This document shows, one piece after another, positions 51,358-60,279 of a DNA stretch of 64,000 nucleotides. The notes beneath the pieces were generated by a model, which had not been told where the DNA came from, made no database searches, and was given only the letters and a program-made list of their open reading frames with translations. Source of the DNA: JAXGMV01 sp040772085 (lineage in GTDB: Bacteria > Chloroflexota > Anaerolineae > Anaerolineales > Anaerolineaceae); the NCBI GenBank assembly GCA_040772085.1, contig JAXGYU010000001.1:1426001-1490000 (forward strand). Reading direction: 5' to 3'. How positions within the stretch are numbered: the stretch's first letter is position 1; every line of letters begins with the position of its first letter. The position numbers were made by a program, and so were the translations under genes.

Positions 51358-52350
51358 ATGAAAACGTTTATCGCCACCACCGGCAATGGCATCGTCCGTG
51401 CCGAGCCGGCTGGCATTTCAGGCTGGCAAGTTGAGCGACTGCTTGAAGGAAATCATATCGCTTGTCTCACCGTCGATCCGCACGAACCTGGTGTCGTTTA
51501 TGCCGGCACCGAGAAATCCGGTTTGCTGTGCTCGAACGACCGCGGCAAGACCTGGCAGTCTGCCGGGCTGTCTGACCGGAACGTCAAGGCGGTTCGGGTT
51601 AGCCCGGTCGTCCCCGGCATCATTTATGCCGGCACCAAGCCGGCCATGATGTTCGTCTCGCGCGATCATGGGCGGCATTGGCAGGAGCTCTCCTCCTTCC
51701 GTAACATCCCCTCCCGCCGCTTCTGGTTTTCACCGGCAGAGAAGCCGCACAATGCGTACATTCAGGATATCGCCCTTTCGCCGACCGATGAGAATGTGAT
51801 TCTGGCCGGCATTGAGGCGGGCGCGGTTGTCCGCAGCAGCGACGGCGGTCAGACGTGGGACGACCATCGCAAAGGCGCTTTGCGTGACTGTCACAGCATC
51901 ACTTTTCACCACTCGCAGGGCAACTGGGCGTATGAAGGCGGCGGGACTGGCGCCGGCAACGCCATCAGCCAGGATGGCGGCGTGACCTGGAAACAGACAA
52001 GGGCGGAGAAAGGGCGCACCTATGGCTGGGCTTGCGCCGCCGATCCGCTGCAACCGCAGATCAGCTACTTCTCGGTCTCGCCTTCACCCTGGAAGGCTCA
52101 CGGCAGCGGTGACGCGCAGGCTTATATCTTCAGGACGGATGCCGATGGGAACTGGGTGAAATTAGGCGGAGGGTTGCCGCAGCCGCTGAATTACATGCCC
52201 TACGCGCTGCTGACTGACCCTGAGGCGCCCGGTCACCTGTATGCCGGCCTGGGCAATGGCGATATCTGGCACTCAGTCGATCACGGCGATAACTGGCAGA
52301 AACTGCCTCTTACCCTGGGCACGGTCAACATGGTGATGATCATGCTCTGA
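51358..52350 (+). CDS. BNR/Asp-box beta-propeller protein (sialidase-like fold, cytosolic)
   Basis: A 330-residue beta-propeller with BNR repeats: SNDRGKTWQSAG near 60, SRDHGRHWQEL near 101, SSDGGQTWDDH near 159, SQDGGVTWKQT near 203 and SVDHGDNWQKL near 308. It has no signal peptide, so it is cytosolic, unlike most exo-sialidases; many such proteins are annotated as glycosyl hydrolases without evidence. The YAGTEKSG and AGTKPAMMF segments repeat per blade. A catalytic sialidase Arg triad is not apparent. Function unknown. Confidence 0.85.
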   Translation: MKTFIATTGNGIVRAEPAGISGWQVERLLEGNHIACLTVDPHEPGVVYAGTEKSGLLCSNDRGKTWQSAGLSDRNVKAVRVSPVVPGIIYAGTKPAMMFVSRDHGRHWQELSSFRNIPSRRFWFSPAEKPHNAYIQDIALSPTDENVILAGIEAGAVVRSSDGGQTWDDHRKGALRDCHSITFHHSQGNWAYEGGGTGAGNAISQDGGVTWKQTRAEKGRTYGWACAADPLQPQISYFSVSPSPWKAHGSGDAQAYIFRTDADGNWVKLGGGLPQPLNYMPYALLTDPEAPGHLYAGLGNGDIWHSVDHGDNWQKLPLTLGTVNMVMIML

Positions 52351-52364
52351 TGCGCTGGGGCCGG

Positions 52365-52688
52365 TCAGCCAATAAACCGGTCGAGTGACTTATTGAAATC
52401 CTTGAAGGCGCTCTCATAATCGCCTTCTTCGACAGCACGCACTAGGCAGCTTTGCATATGGTCTTCAAGCACCAGTCTGCCAACACTATTCAATGCTGCC
52501 CTGACCGCCGCGATCTGTACCAGCACGTCCGGACAAGGGGTATCCTCTTCCACCATGCGCTTGACCGCGCGCACATGACCTTCGATGCGTGCCAGTCGTT
52601 TGATGACGCGCTCACGCTGCTGGTGGGGATGTGAGTGCTCTGCCTCTGGTCCATTTTCCTTGGGGGTAACAACTGCTTTCTTGTTGAT
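52365..52688 (-). CDS. csoR: CsoR-family copper-sensing repressor, probable ATC start
   Basis: A 107-residue metal-sensitive repressor. RVIKRLARIEGHVRAVKRMVEEDTPCPDVLVQ and LEDHMQSCLVRAV give the Cu(I) ligands Cys52, His77 and Cys81, with the same spacing (25, 4) as C36/H61/C65 of M. tuberculosis CsoR. The frame has no ATG, GTG or TTG before the conserved core except a GTG that would delete it. The only upstream initiator with a ribosome-binding site is ATC at 52688, 6 nt after GGAG and one base after the ATPase stop (TGA-C-ATC). A His-rich stretch (EAEHSHPHQQ) precedes the core. The 54658-54674 palindrome is a likely operator. Confidence 0.88.
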   Translation of the reverse strand: MNKKAVVTPKENGPEAEHSHPHQQRERVIKRLARIEGHVRAVKRMVEEDTPCPDVLVQIAAVRAALNSVGRLVLEDHMQSCLVRAVEEGDYESAFKDFNKSLDRFIG

Positions 52689-52689
52689 G

Positions 52690-54633
52690 TCAGACTCCTT
52701 TCGCCTTTTCCGGGTCGTACTGGATGATACGGGCTGAATTTGCCAGCGCGGGCAATGCCGAAACTTCGTGCATTACAGCGCCGACCACAGGCCCAATCAC
52801 ACCGAATCCGCCCAGAAACACCGAGAGCACATTCCAAGACATGGAGAAGAAGACATTCTGTTTGATCGCCCGCAACGCCTGCTGTGATATCTTGATTACC
52901 TGCGGAATGCGCCGGATCTCATCCTGCATCAGACCAATGTCGGCGGTTTCGAGCGCTACGTCAGCGCCTGCCAAACCCATGGCGATACCAACATCCGCCG
53001 CTGCAAGCGCTGGCGCGTCATTGACGCCATCTCCAACAAACGCGACCTTCTTTCCGGTTGATTGTAATTCATTAAGAATACGCAGTTTATCCTGCGGCAG
53101 CACTTCGGCATACACTTTGGTGATGCCAAGCTCACGCCCGACCTGGTCCGCGACGCGGGTATTGTCGCCGGTGATCATCACCACTTCAGCGACGCCGAGC
53201 GCCAGCAGCCGCGAAATGACCTCTTTCGCATCCGGACGCGGCGTGTCTGCCATGGCGATCATCCCAGCCAGCGCCCCATTCACGCTGATGGGGATGACTG
53301 TCTGACCCAACGACTCGAGAGTTTGCATGATAGATTCCGATCTTTCCGACCACGTAACATCTTTGGTCCGCAGCAAGTTTCTGCTGCCAACGATGACCGT
53401 CTTGCCCTCTACTTTGGCTGTCACACCATAACCCGGCAAAGGCTGAAAGTCGGTCGGTTCACCAAGCGGCAGGCCTTTTTTACTGGCAGCAGTGACGATT
53501 GAGCGTCCTATGGGATGCTCGCTATAACGCTCAACTGCCGAGGCCAATGACAACAGCTCGTCTTCATTCATCATGCTGAAAGTCACCACTTTTTGTACAA
53601 CCGGTTTTCCTGTGGTCAGCGTGCCGGTCTTGTCGAAAGCGATTACGTCGACTTTGCCTACCTGCTCGATCACCCCGCCGGATTTGACAAGGATGCCGCG
53701 TCTGGCGGCATTGCCAATCGCCGCGACCACCGCGGTAGGGGTTGCCAGCACCAGCGAGCACGGACAGACCACCACCAGCACCGTCACCGAGCGCATGATA
53801 TCACCGGTGAGCAGGTACACCAGCACGGCGATGGACATGGTGACCGGGACAAGGATTTTGGCGTACTTGTTCGCGACACGCTGTACAGGCGCCTGGTGTG
53901 ACTGGGCATCCTTGACCAGCCTGACAATCTGACCCAGCGTCGTTTGTTCACCCAGCCGGGTAACGCGGATCTCGAGATAGCCAGCTTCGTTCATCGTACC
54001 AGCGTATACCTCGCTGCCCTCTTCCTTCTCAACCGGCATGGATTCACCTGTGATGGCAGACTGGTTGAGGGATGCGCTGCCTTTCAGCACAATCCCATCA
54101 ACACCGAGCCGCTCACCTGTTTTCGCCAGGACAATATCATCCAGCATTACCTCAGCCAAAGTCAAGAGCTGCTCCTGTCCATCCCGTTTGACCCTGACCT
54201 GAGCCGGCACCAGTTTCGACAGATCCTGCAACGCCCGGTCAGCCCTGGCCACGGTGAAATTCTCGAGCCACTCGCCAATAGCCATCATGAAAACCACCAG
54301 CGCCGCCGCGGCATATTCACCAACGATGATGGCAGCAATCACAGCGATGGTCGCCATAACCCCGGCCGTGATATCACCGCGCAGGAACAAGCCCTTGGCG
54401 GCGAATAGAAACAAGGGGAAACCACCGACCAGCGCTGCAGCAAGATAGATCCACCTGGCGCTTTCCCGCCAGCCCAGCAACCAGACCACCACGCCGATGA
54501 CAAGCAGCAATACATTGGCAAACGTCAGTAAGGTGTCACGCGAGAGCAGAAAACTACGGTAATGGGAGAAAAAATTGGTACGGTTTACCCGGCAGTCTTC
54601 GCAATCAAGTGCAGAGGCGGCTTGTATATCCAT
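52690..54633 (-). CDS. P1B-type heavy-metal-transporting ATPase
   Basis: A 647-residue cation-exporting ATPase without an N-terminal HMA domain but with a CEDC motif near residue 12. The transport site is VCPCSLVLATPTA (CPC), phosphorylation DKTGTLTTGKP, the hinge/TGE loop AITGESMPVEKE, HPIGRS, and GDGVNDAPALA. The final segments read IKQNVFFSMSWN and MHEVSALPALANSARI, unlike the NY-N/MSxSS signature of pure Cu(I) pumps and closer to zinc/cobalt or mixed groups, so the metal is uncertain. The ATG 54633 is preferred to a TTG at 54651 upstream. CsoR follows it, so copper remains likely. Confidence 0.9.
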   Translation of the reverse strand: MDIQAASALDCEDCRVNRTNFFSHYRSFLLSRDTLLTFANVLLLVIGVVVWLLGWRESARWIYLAAALVGGFPLFLFAAKGLFLRGDITAGVMATIAVIAAIIVGEYAAAALVVFMMAIGEWLENFTVARADRALQDLSKLVPAQVRVKRDGQEQLLTLAEVMLDDIVLAKTGERLGVDGIVLKGSASLNQSAITGESMPVEKEEGSEVYAGTMNEAGYLEIRVTRLGEQTTLGQIVRLVKDAQSHQAPVQRVANKYAKILVPVTMSIAVLVYLLTGDIMRSVTVLVVVCPCSLVLATPTAVVAAIGNAARRGILVKSGGVIEQVGKVDVIAFDKTGTLTTGKPVVQKVVTFSMMNEDELLSLASAVERYSEHPIGRSIVTAASKKGLPLGEPTDFQPLPGYGVTAKVEGKTVIVGSRNLLRTKDVTWSERSESIMQTLESLGQTVIPISVNGALAGMIAMADTPRPDAKEVISRLLALGVAEVVMITGDNTRVADQVGRELGITKVYAEVLPQDKLRILNELQSTGKKVAFVGDGVNDAPALAAADVGIAMGLAGADVALETADIGLMQDEIRRIPQVIKISQQALRAIKQNVFFSMSWNVLSVFLGGFGVIGPVVGAVMHEVSALPALANSARIIQYDPEKAKGV

Positions 54634-54657
54634 AGGAAGTGATCCTTTCAATTTATT

Positions 54658-54709
54658 ATCCCCCTAGGGGGGATAGGGGTTATTATATCACCCGCAGCCA
54701 CAAGGACAA
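54658..54709 (-). promoter_or_regulatory. Promoter and G/C-tract operator of the metal-ATPase-csoR operon
   Basis: On the minus strand TTGTCC (54704-54709), a 16-bp spacer and TATAAT (54682-54687). Just downstream, over the start region, lies the palindrome ATCCCCC-TA-GGGGGGAT (54658-54674). CsoR/RcnR-family operators are known for such G/C tracts flanked by AT, so this is a likely CsoR site. Confidence 0.72.
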
Positions 54710-54819
54710 GGGAAATAGTTATCGTGCTTTCGATTCGATTGAGCTATGCTTAATGCCTGTACGGATTTACAATTTTTGCATTCTATATTCTTAAATTGTC
54801 CGGCGGCATGGAGGGGAAG

Positions 54820-55995
54820 ATGACTGACCAAGCGAATTCAAGCAGCAAATATTGTCCATATTGCGGCGAGGAAGTGATCCCCGGTGCCGCGTTCTGTCCG
54901 CATTGCGGAAAGCCATTGGCATCCGAGCCCGCGCAAGCTGCCCCCGCGGCAGCCCAATCCGCCCCTGTTGAACCGGCAGCCATACCCGTCACGCCTGCCG
55001 CGCCGGTTTCGCCTGCTTCCGAAGTTGAAACCATTGCGCCGCCAAAAAAACGCAGCGCCTGTCTGACCATTGTGGTGGTTCTGGTGCTCATCTCGCTCTG
55101 CCTCACCTGCCTGGGGATCGGCGGCTGGTTCATTTACAATCGCGACAGTTTCGCCGGTTTCTCAATCGACCTGTCAGGAGCGACACCCACTGCCATCAGA
55201 GTACAGCCAACATTGCGCCCTCCCAATACGCCACAACCTCAGCCAACAGCAGCGGCAACACAGGCGCCCACAGTTGATATCCCCACCATGGAGCCGATGA
55301 TGGCTACCATGGCTGCCAAAGCGAGCAGCCCGATCGCGTTCGACCAGAATGGGCTGGCCTTTACCTACTACCCCGAGATGGCCACTGGCGCCACCTTCAT
55401 CCAGAAGGAAGAGGTGAATGATCCCAACCTGCCGCCCTGGGAGAGCGGCCCGAAAATGCGTGAGATCACGCTCGAAGGATATGCTGACAGCATCCAGTAC
55501 ATCAAACCGGTGATTGAAGTGGCGGAAGTGGCCGACCTGCTGAAGATTAAACCTGGTATGCAGGACATCTATAACCGGCTCAAGACCATGCTGGATTCGA
55601 ACACCGCCGACGATGGCACGGTGCAGATGCCTTTTCTCAGTGAAACCAACGCCGGCCAGGCGCTGAGCAGCAATCACAAGCTGGTCAATTTCATGAACGG
55701 CAAGGGGCTGCGCTATATCACCTTCATGACGCAAGGTGTCGGCCCGATCAATAACGACTACCTGCTTTATATCTACCAGGGGCTGACGGCGGACGGCAAG
55801 TATTATGTCTCCGCGACCATGCCGATTTCTGCCAAGGCTCTGCCCGATCCCGCGACAGTGCCCGACATGATGGACGATGTCGATGGCTATTACAAGCGCG
55901 TTAGCGATATGCTCGATCAGCAGCCAGCCAACGCCTTCACGCCTGACCTCGACTATCTGGATTTCTTCTTCATCTCATTCAATGTCAAGGAGTGA
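54820..55995 (+). CDS. Zinc-ribbon membrane protein of unknown function
   Basis: A 391-residue protein. Residues 10-30 hold a zinc ribbon, CPYCGEEVIPGAAFCPHCGK, followed by an Ala/Pro-rich linker, a membrane segment (LTIVVVLVLISLCLTCLGIGGWFIY, about 88-112), a second Pro/Thr/Gln-rich linker, and a C-terminal extracytoplasmic domain of about 220 residues that I do not recognise (AFDQNGLAFTYYPEMATGATFIQ and others). The ATG 54820 follows GGAGGGG. The architecture, a cytosolic zinc ribbon linked to an outer sensor-like domain, is common in Anaerolineae but undefined. Confidence 0.82.
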   Translation: MTDQANSSSKYCPYCGEEVIPGAAFCPHCGKPLASEPAQAAPAAAQSAPVEPAAIPVTPAAPVSPASEVETIAPPKKRSACLTIVVVLVLISLCLTCLGIGGWFIYNRDSFAGFSIDLSGATPTAIRVQPTLRPPNTPQPQPTAAATQAPTVDIPTMEPMMATMAAKASSPIAFDQNGLAFTYYPEMATGATFIQKEEVNDPNLPPWESGPKMREITLEGYADSIQYIKPVIEVAEVADLLKIKPGMQDIYNRLKTMLDSNTADDGTVQMPFLSETNAGQALSSNHKLVNFMNGKGLRYITFMTQGVGPINNDYLLYIYQGLTADGKYYVSATMPISAKALPDPATVPDMMDDVDGYYKRVSDMLDQQPANAFTPDLDYLDFFFISFNVKE

Positions 55996-56133
55996 CCCGC
56001 CGGCCGTTTCGAGCTGAGCAGTGTGCATGGATTGACAATAATGGACGGTTCATCGTTAAGATGCATCGCCCATTATTTTTTTTCAATGGAAGCAAGAAAC
56101 CCTATCTATCTGGGGAGTTCATCGATCAACTGA

Positions 56134-56163
56134 TTGCACTTTTTCGCTTTTTTGACCTATAAG
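56134..56163 (+). promoter_or_regulatory. Possible promoter of the DUF305 gene
   Basis: TTGCAC (56134-56139), an 18-bp spacer and TATAAG (56158-56163), about 70 nt before ATG 56235. A second TTGACA at 56036 lacks a good -10. Confidence 0.4.
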
Positions 56164-56234
56164 AGTCATAATATCCCTATAGCACGACATTATTCGTAGT
56201 CTTAATTAACGGTAGACCTCGGAAGGAGGATGCA

Positions 56235-56714
56235 ATGGAACATCATGATATGAAATCCGACCACAAGGGTCATGACATGTATCGCCGGCTGGCAATCATG
56301 TCTTTTTTGTCTTTCATCGCCATGTATCTGGTTATGTTTTCGATGATTGATACGTTGGGCAGCTTCTTCAATAACATCAACATGGTCTATATGGCAGGTC
56401 TGATGGTCGCGCCGATGCTGGTTCTGGAGTTGCTGCTGATGGGCGCGATGTATCCGGATAAACGGCGCAATGCCTTGATCATCGCCGGTACCGTCGTGAT
56501 TGGGATCTTGTTGTTTGTATTTATCCGTCAGCAAACGCTGGTGGGCGACAAGCAGTTCGTCAGATCGATGATCCCGCATCACTCGGGCGCCATTCTGATG
56601 TGCGAGCAGGCAGATTTGCAGGATGCGGAACTTCAAAGACTCTGCGATGAGATCATCGTCGCCCAGCAGCAGGAGATCGACCAGATGAAGGTGATTCTCA
56701 ATAGGTTGGAGTAA
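56235..56714 (+). CDS. DUF305 family membrane protein (metal-stress-associated)
   Basis: A 159-residue protein. A His/Met/Asp-rich N-terminus (MEHHDMKSDHKGHDM) could bind metals. Three membrane segments follow, then the DUF305 helical part with MIPHHSGAILMCEQA and AQQQEIDQMK. DUF305 proteins frequently accompany copper and heavy-metal export genes, and the P1B ATPase-csoR operon is only 1.6 kb away. GGAAGGAGG is an excellent ribosome-binding site. The reaction, if any, is unknown. Confidence 0.88.
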   Translation: MEHHDMKSDHKGHDMYRRLAIMSFLSFIAMYLVMFSMIDTLGSFFNNINMVYMAGLMVAPMLVLELLLMGAMYPDKRRNALIIAGTVVIGILLFVFIRQQTLVGDKQFVRSMIPHHSGAILMCEQADLQDAELQRLCDEIIVAQQQEIDQMKVILNRLE

Positions 56715-56720
56715 CGCCTC

Positions 56721-57776
56721 CTACCCCCAGATATCCCCCATGGTGTAGCCTTCCTGGAAGGGATCGTCGGGATCGAGCATGTATTGCGCGATGCCGGTGA
56801 TCCACGCCTGACCGCTGATGGTCGGCACAACTGCCTTATAGGGCCCGACCTGCGTTTCCTCAATCAGCCGCCCGGTGAAGATTGTTCCCAGGATGCCCTC
56901 GTGGCGGAAGTCTTCGTTCAAACCCAGCAGACCTTTGGCGTGCAGCACCGCCATTTTAGCGCTGGTGCCTGTGCCGCACGGTGAGCGGTCGATGATGCCT
57001 TTCCATGTCGCCGGGCGATTCCAGTCCAGCTCGCCGGTCGAGACGATCACCGCGTTCTTGCGATGCGCGCCGGGCGCTGTGGCAGGTCCGGAGAGCTGCC
57101 CGATGGTGACGCCATTGAAGCCGGGCTGCTCGGGATGCACGACCGGGAGCTGTTCCTTCGCGGCAGCTTTGATCATCTCACCCACGCGCACAATCTCGCC
57201 GCCCTCCTCCGGGCGGATGGTGATGCCGAATTGATCGGCGTCAGCGATGACATAGAACATGCCGCCATACGCTACGTCCACCACCACTTTGCCCAGGTGC
57301 GGCACATCGATCGTCTCATTCACGTAAGCGGCAAAGGCCGGCACATTGCGGAAGGTGACCTGCTTGACCTTGCCGTTCTCGCACTCGGCGCGGATGCCCA
57401 CCAGCCCTGCCGGCGACTCGAGATTGAATTCCGTCACAGGCTCAACCATCGGCAAAATGCCGGTCTCGAGCAGGACAGTAGCGACACAGATGGTATTGGT
57501 ACCCGACATGCCGGGGTATTCCACCTGCTCCATGATCACATATCCGGCAGCGGCGTCAGGGCGCGTGGGAGGCAGGATGATGTTGCAGCAGGTAACCGGG
57601 TTACCGCGCGGCTCACGCAGCATCAGCTTACGCAGCCAGTCTACATGGTCGCGCAGGTAGACCATTTTGTCATACATGCTGCCGCCAGGTACATCCGCTA
57701 CACCGCCGACGATCACCCGACCGGGCTCACCGCAGGCGTGCGCGTCAACCGCATGAATCACCTTTGAAATCCGCAT
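56721..57776 (-). CDS. Proline racemase superfamily, Ser/Cys type (trans-3-hydroxyproline dehydratase-like)
   Basis: A 351-residue enzyme. The two catalytic positions in this superfamily are Cys/Cys in true racemases and epimerases; here the first is Ser91 (PGMSGTNT) and the second Cys267 (RSPCGTGTS). A Ser or Thr at the first site is associated with trans-3-hydroxy-L-proline dehydratase activity, so racemisation is less likely. Other family features are HAVDAHACGEPGRVIVGG and CNIILPP. It is convergent with the DUF305 gene and divergent from ygeY. The substrate assignment is inferred from the residue change alone. Confidence 0.88.
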   Translation of the reverse strand: MRISKVIHAVDAHACGEPGRVIVGGVADVPGGSMYDKMVYLRDHVDWLRKLMLREPRGNPVTCCNIILPPTRPDAAAGYVIMEQVEYPGMSGTNTICVATVLLETGILPMVEPVTEFNLESPAGLVGIRAECENGKVKQVTFRNVPAFAAYVNETIDVPHLGKVVVDVAYGGMFYVIADADQFGITIRPEEGGEIVRVGEMIKAAAKEQLPVVHPEQPGFNGVTIGQLSGPATAPGAHRKNAVIVSTGELDWNRPATWKGIIDRSPCGTGTSAKMAVLHAKGLLGLNEDFRHEGILGTIFTGRLIEETQVGPYKAVVPTISGQAWITGIAQYMLDPDDPFQEGYTMGDIWG

Positions 57777-57925
57777 GTCACTCCCTCACGTAAGAAGATT
57801 CTCAATTGGCAAAGACGTTTGTAAACTTACAAAAAGAGTTGTGAATAATGGCATTATAGCGTTATTCGTACGCAGCATGAACAAATAATGGCTGACGAAG
57901 ATGAAAAGCGCCACTAGCCGCGCTT

Positions 57926-57934
57926 TGCTATAAT
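57926..57934 (+). promoter_or_regulatory. Extended -10 promoter of ygeY-ygeW
   Basis: TGCTATAAT with a perfect TATAAT at 57929-57934. The start near 57941 leaves about 28 nt, including AAGGAG before ATG 57969. Confidence 0.6.
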
Positions 57935-57968
57935 CAACACAGACCGATTACGATTCCAAGGAGTTCGC

Positions 57969-59189
57969 ATGCCAACACAGGAGATTAAATCAGAGGTCGC
58001 CCGGCTGGTGCAGGCACAAGAGCAGGACATCCTGCGCTTCCTGCGCGAGATCATCGCCATCCCCAGTATGAACTCGCAACTGGGCGAGGTTGGTGAACGC
58101 ATCGGCGCCGAAATGCGCAAGCTGGGTTTCGAGGAAGTACGTTTTGACAAGATGGGCAACATCATGGGACGCCTGGGCAGCGGACCGCGTGTGCTGGTTT
58201 ATGACTCGCACATCGACACGGTCGGAATCGGCGACCCGGCGGAATGGACCCATGACCCATTTGAAGGCAAGATCGAGAACGGCGTCCTGTACGGCCGCGG
58301 CGCCTGCGACGAAAAGGGCAGCACGCCGGGCATGGTGTATGGCATGTCCATCGCCAAACAGCTTGGTCTGCTGGAAGGCTGGACGGTGTGGTATTTTGGC
58401 AACATGGAAGAGTGGTGTGACGGCATCGCGCCGAACACTTTTGTCGAGGTTGACCCGGCCATCCGGCCTGATTTTGTCGTCATCGGCGAGCCGACCAAAA
58501 TGAACATCTACCGCGGGCACAAGGGCCGTGTCGAGATGAAGGTCGTCTCCAAGGGTCGCAGCGTACACGCCGCCAGCAATCACCTGGGCGACAACGCCAT
58601 TTACAACCTGCTGCCGGTCATCGCCGGCATCCGCGATCTGGAACCCAGCCTCGGTGATCACCCCTTCCTCGGACATGGCAAGATCACGGTCAGCGATATG
58701 CAGGTGCAGACGCCGAGCATCAACGCCGTGCCGGATGAAGCGGTCATCTTTATTGACCGGCGCATGACCTTCGGTGAGACGAAAGAAGCCGCCATCGCTC
58801 AAGTCGAGGCGCTCATTCCGGCCGAACTGAAGGACCGCGTCAAGGTTGAGCCGCTCTTCTACGATGAGCCGTCCTACACCGGATTCGTCTATGAAGTCGA
58901 CAAATACTTCCCGGCCTGGATGCTGGAAGAAGACCACCCGCTGGTGCGGGCCGGGCTGGAGGCACGACGACAGGTCGGTCTGGTTGACGCGCCTGCCGGC
59001 AAATGGGATTTCAGCACGAACGGCATCTACTGGGCCGGCAAGGCTGGCATCCCCAGTATCGGTTTTGCGCCGGGCGATGAAACCACCGCCCACACGGTCA
59101 ACGACTGCGTGCCGTTGGCAGACGTGATCAAATCAACTGAGTTCTACGCCCTGTTTCCCGCCATCTTGCGCGAAACGCTGGACGAATAA
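57969..59189 (+). CDS. ygeY: YgeY-type M20 amidohydrolase
   Basis: A 406-residue M20-family zinc hydrolase. Zinc-ligand motifs are VLVYDSHIDTVG near residue 75, GRGACDEKGS near 107 and NMEEWCDG near 140; YRGHKGRVEMKVVSKGRSVHAA starts the lid domain and FAPGDETTAHTVNDCVP ends the pattern. It matches the YgeY group linked to selenium-dependent purine/hydantoin metabolism. The downstream ygeW, 26 bp away, strengthens the assignment. No xdh/ssnA or selenophosphate genes lie in this window, so the pathway is incomplete here. Confidence 0.9.
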   Translation: MPTQEIKSEVARLVQAQEQDILRFLREIIAIPSMNSQLGEVGERIGAEMRKLGFEEVRFDKMGNIMGRLGSGPRVLVYDSHIDTVGIGDPAEWTHDPFEGKIENGVLYGRGACDEKGSTPGMVYGMSIAKQLGLLEGWTVWYFGNMEEWCDGIAPNTFVEVDPAIRPDFVVIGEPTKMNIYRGHKGRVEMKVVSKGRSVHAASNHLGDNAIYNLLPVIAGIRDLEPSLGDHPFLGHGKITVSDMQVQTPSINAVPDEAVIFIDRRMTFGETKEAAIAQVEALIPAELKDRVKVEPLFYDEPSYTGFVYEVDKYFPAWMLEEDHPLVRAGLEARRQVGLVDAPAGKWDFSTNGIYWAGKAGIPSIGFAPGDETTAHTVNDCVPLADVIKSTEFYALFPAILRETLDE

Positions 59190-59215
59190 TTTTCACACCA
59201 AGGAGTGCCCGCATT

Positions 59216-60193
59216 ATGCAAACCTATCTGCACGGACGTGATCTGATTGGCGATCTCGATTTTTCAAAGGAAGAAGTTGAAACCGTTCTGGATGTCGCCT
59301 TCGACCTGAAGCGCAAACGCGCGCTGGGCGAACCGCACCCTTACCTGCGCGACAAGGTGCTGGCCATGCTGTTCTTCTTCTCCAGCACGCGCACCCGCGG
59401 CTCGTTCGAAGCCGGCATGGCGCAGCTTGGCGGTCACGGCGCGTTCATCGAAAGCGCCACCACCCAGATCAAGCACGGTGACACCGCCAAAGAGATCGGC
59501 GAGATCTATGGCCGCTATTTCGACGGCATCGCCATCCGCCACTGCGACTGGAAGCTCGGCAACCCCTACCTGAACGAGGTGGCGCAGTACTCGCGCGTGC
59601 CGGTGCTCAACATGCAATGCGACGTCTATCACCCTTTCCAGTGTCTGGCCGACCTGATGACGATTATGGAGAAAAAGGGCAAGGACCTGCGCAAGAAGAA
59701 GGTCGTGGTCTCATGGGCCTACGCATCGTCCTATCTCAAACCGATCTCCGTGCCGCAATCGCTGATCCTGCAACTGCCGCGTTTCAGCATGGATGTCACG
59801 CTCTCCTATCCCGAAGAATTCAAGCTGATGCCCGAGATCGAAGCCGAGGCGAAGGCGCAGGCCAAGAAGTTCGGCACCGAGTTCAAGGTGGTGCATGACA
59901 TGAAGGAAGGCTTCAAGGATGTGGATGTGGTCTATGCCAAGAGCTGGGGACCCCTGCTGACGACCGATGATCCGAAGAAGGGTCAGCAATTGCAGGATAA
60001 ATATAAGGACTGGATTGCCGACGCGAAGAAGATGAAGGCTGCCAGGAGCGACGCCATCTATATGCATCCGCTGCCGGCAGACCGCGATATCGAGGTCAGC
60101 AGTGATGTGATCGACGGCCCGCAAAGCGTGGTGTACGACGAGGCGGAGAACCGTTTGCACGCGCAGAAGGCGGTCATGGCACTGACGATGTAG
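59216..60193 (+). CDS. ygeW: YgeW-type knotted carbamoyltransferase
   Basis: A 325-residue transcarbamoylase-like protein. The carbamoyl-phosphate site is FFSSTRTRGSFEAGMAQLGGH near residue 53, HGDTAKEIGEIYGRYFDGIAIR near 80 and MHPLPADRDIEVSSDVIDG near 281. It is about 70 residues shorter than E. coli YgeW at its N-terminus, yet starts at a well-formed ATG after AAGGAG. The acceptor substrate is unknown. It pairs with ygeY as one operon. Confidence 0.88.
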   Translation: MQTYLHGRDLIGDLDFSKEEVETVLDVAFDLKRKRALGEPHPYLRDKVLAMLFFFSSTRTRGSFEAGMAQLGGHGAFIESATTQIKHGDTAKEIGEIYGRYFDGIAIRHCDWKLGNPYLNEVAQYSRVPVLNMQCDVYHPFQCLADLMTIMEKKGKDLRKKKVVVSWAYASSYLKPISVPQSLILQLPRFSMDVTLSYPEEFKLMPEIEAEAKAQAKKFGTEFKVVHDMKEGFKDVDVVYAKSWGPLLTTDDPKKGQQLQDKYKDWIADAKKMKAARSDAIYMHPLPADRDIEVSSDVIDGPQSVVYDEAENRLHAQKAVMALTM

Positions 60194-60212
60194 GCTGGTT
60201 GTGGAAGATGTG

Positions 60213-60243
60213 AAGCGGGTGGATTAATTCCACCCGCTTTTTT
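60213..60243 (+). terminator. Intrinsic terminator of ygeY-ygeW
   Basis: AAGCGGGTGG and CCACCCGCTT form a perfect 10-bp stem with a 7-nt loop, followed by TTTT. Confidence 0.92.
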
Positions 60244-60279
60244 GTTGGTAGATGGATTCTTCACGGCAGCCAAGACGAT

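Noticed and set aside
57990..59093. 367-codon frame opposite ygeY
   Set aside because: Shadow of the M20 hydrolase gene; no domain and no ribosome-binding site.
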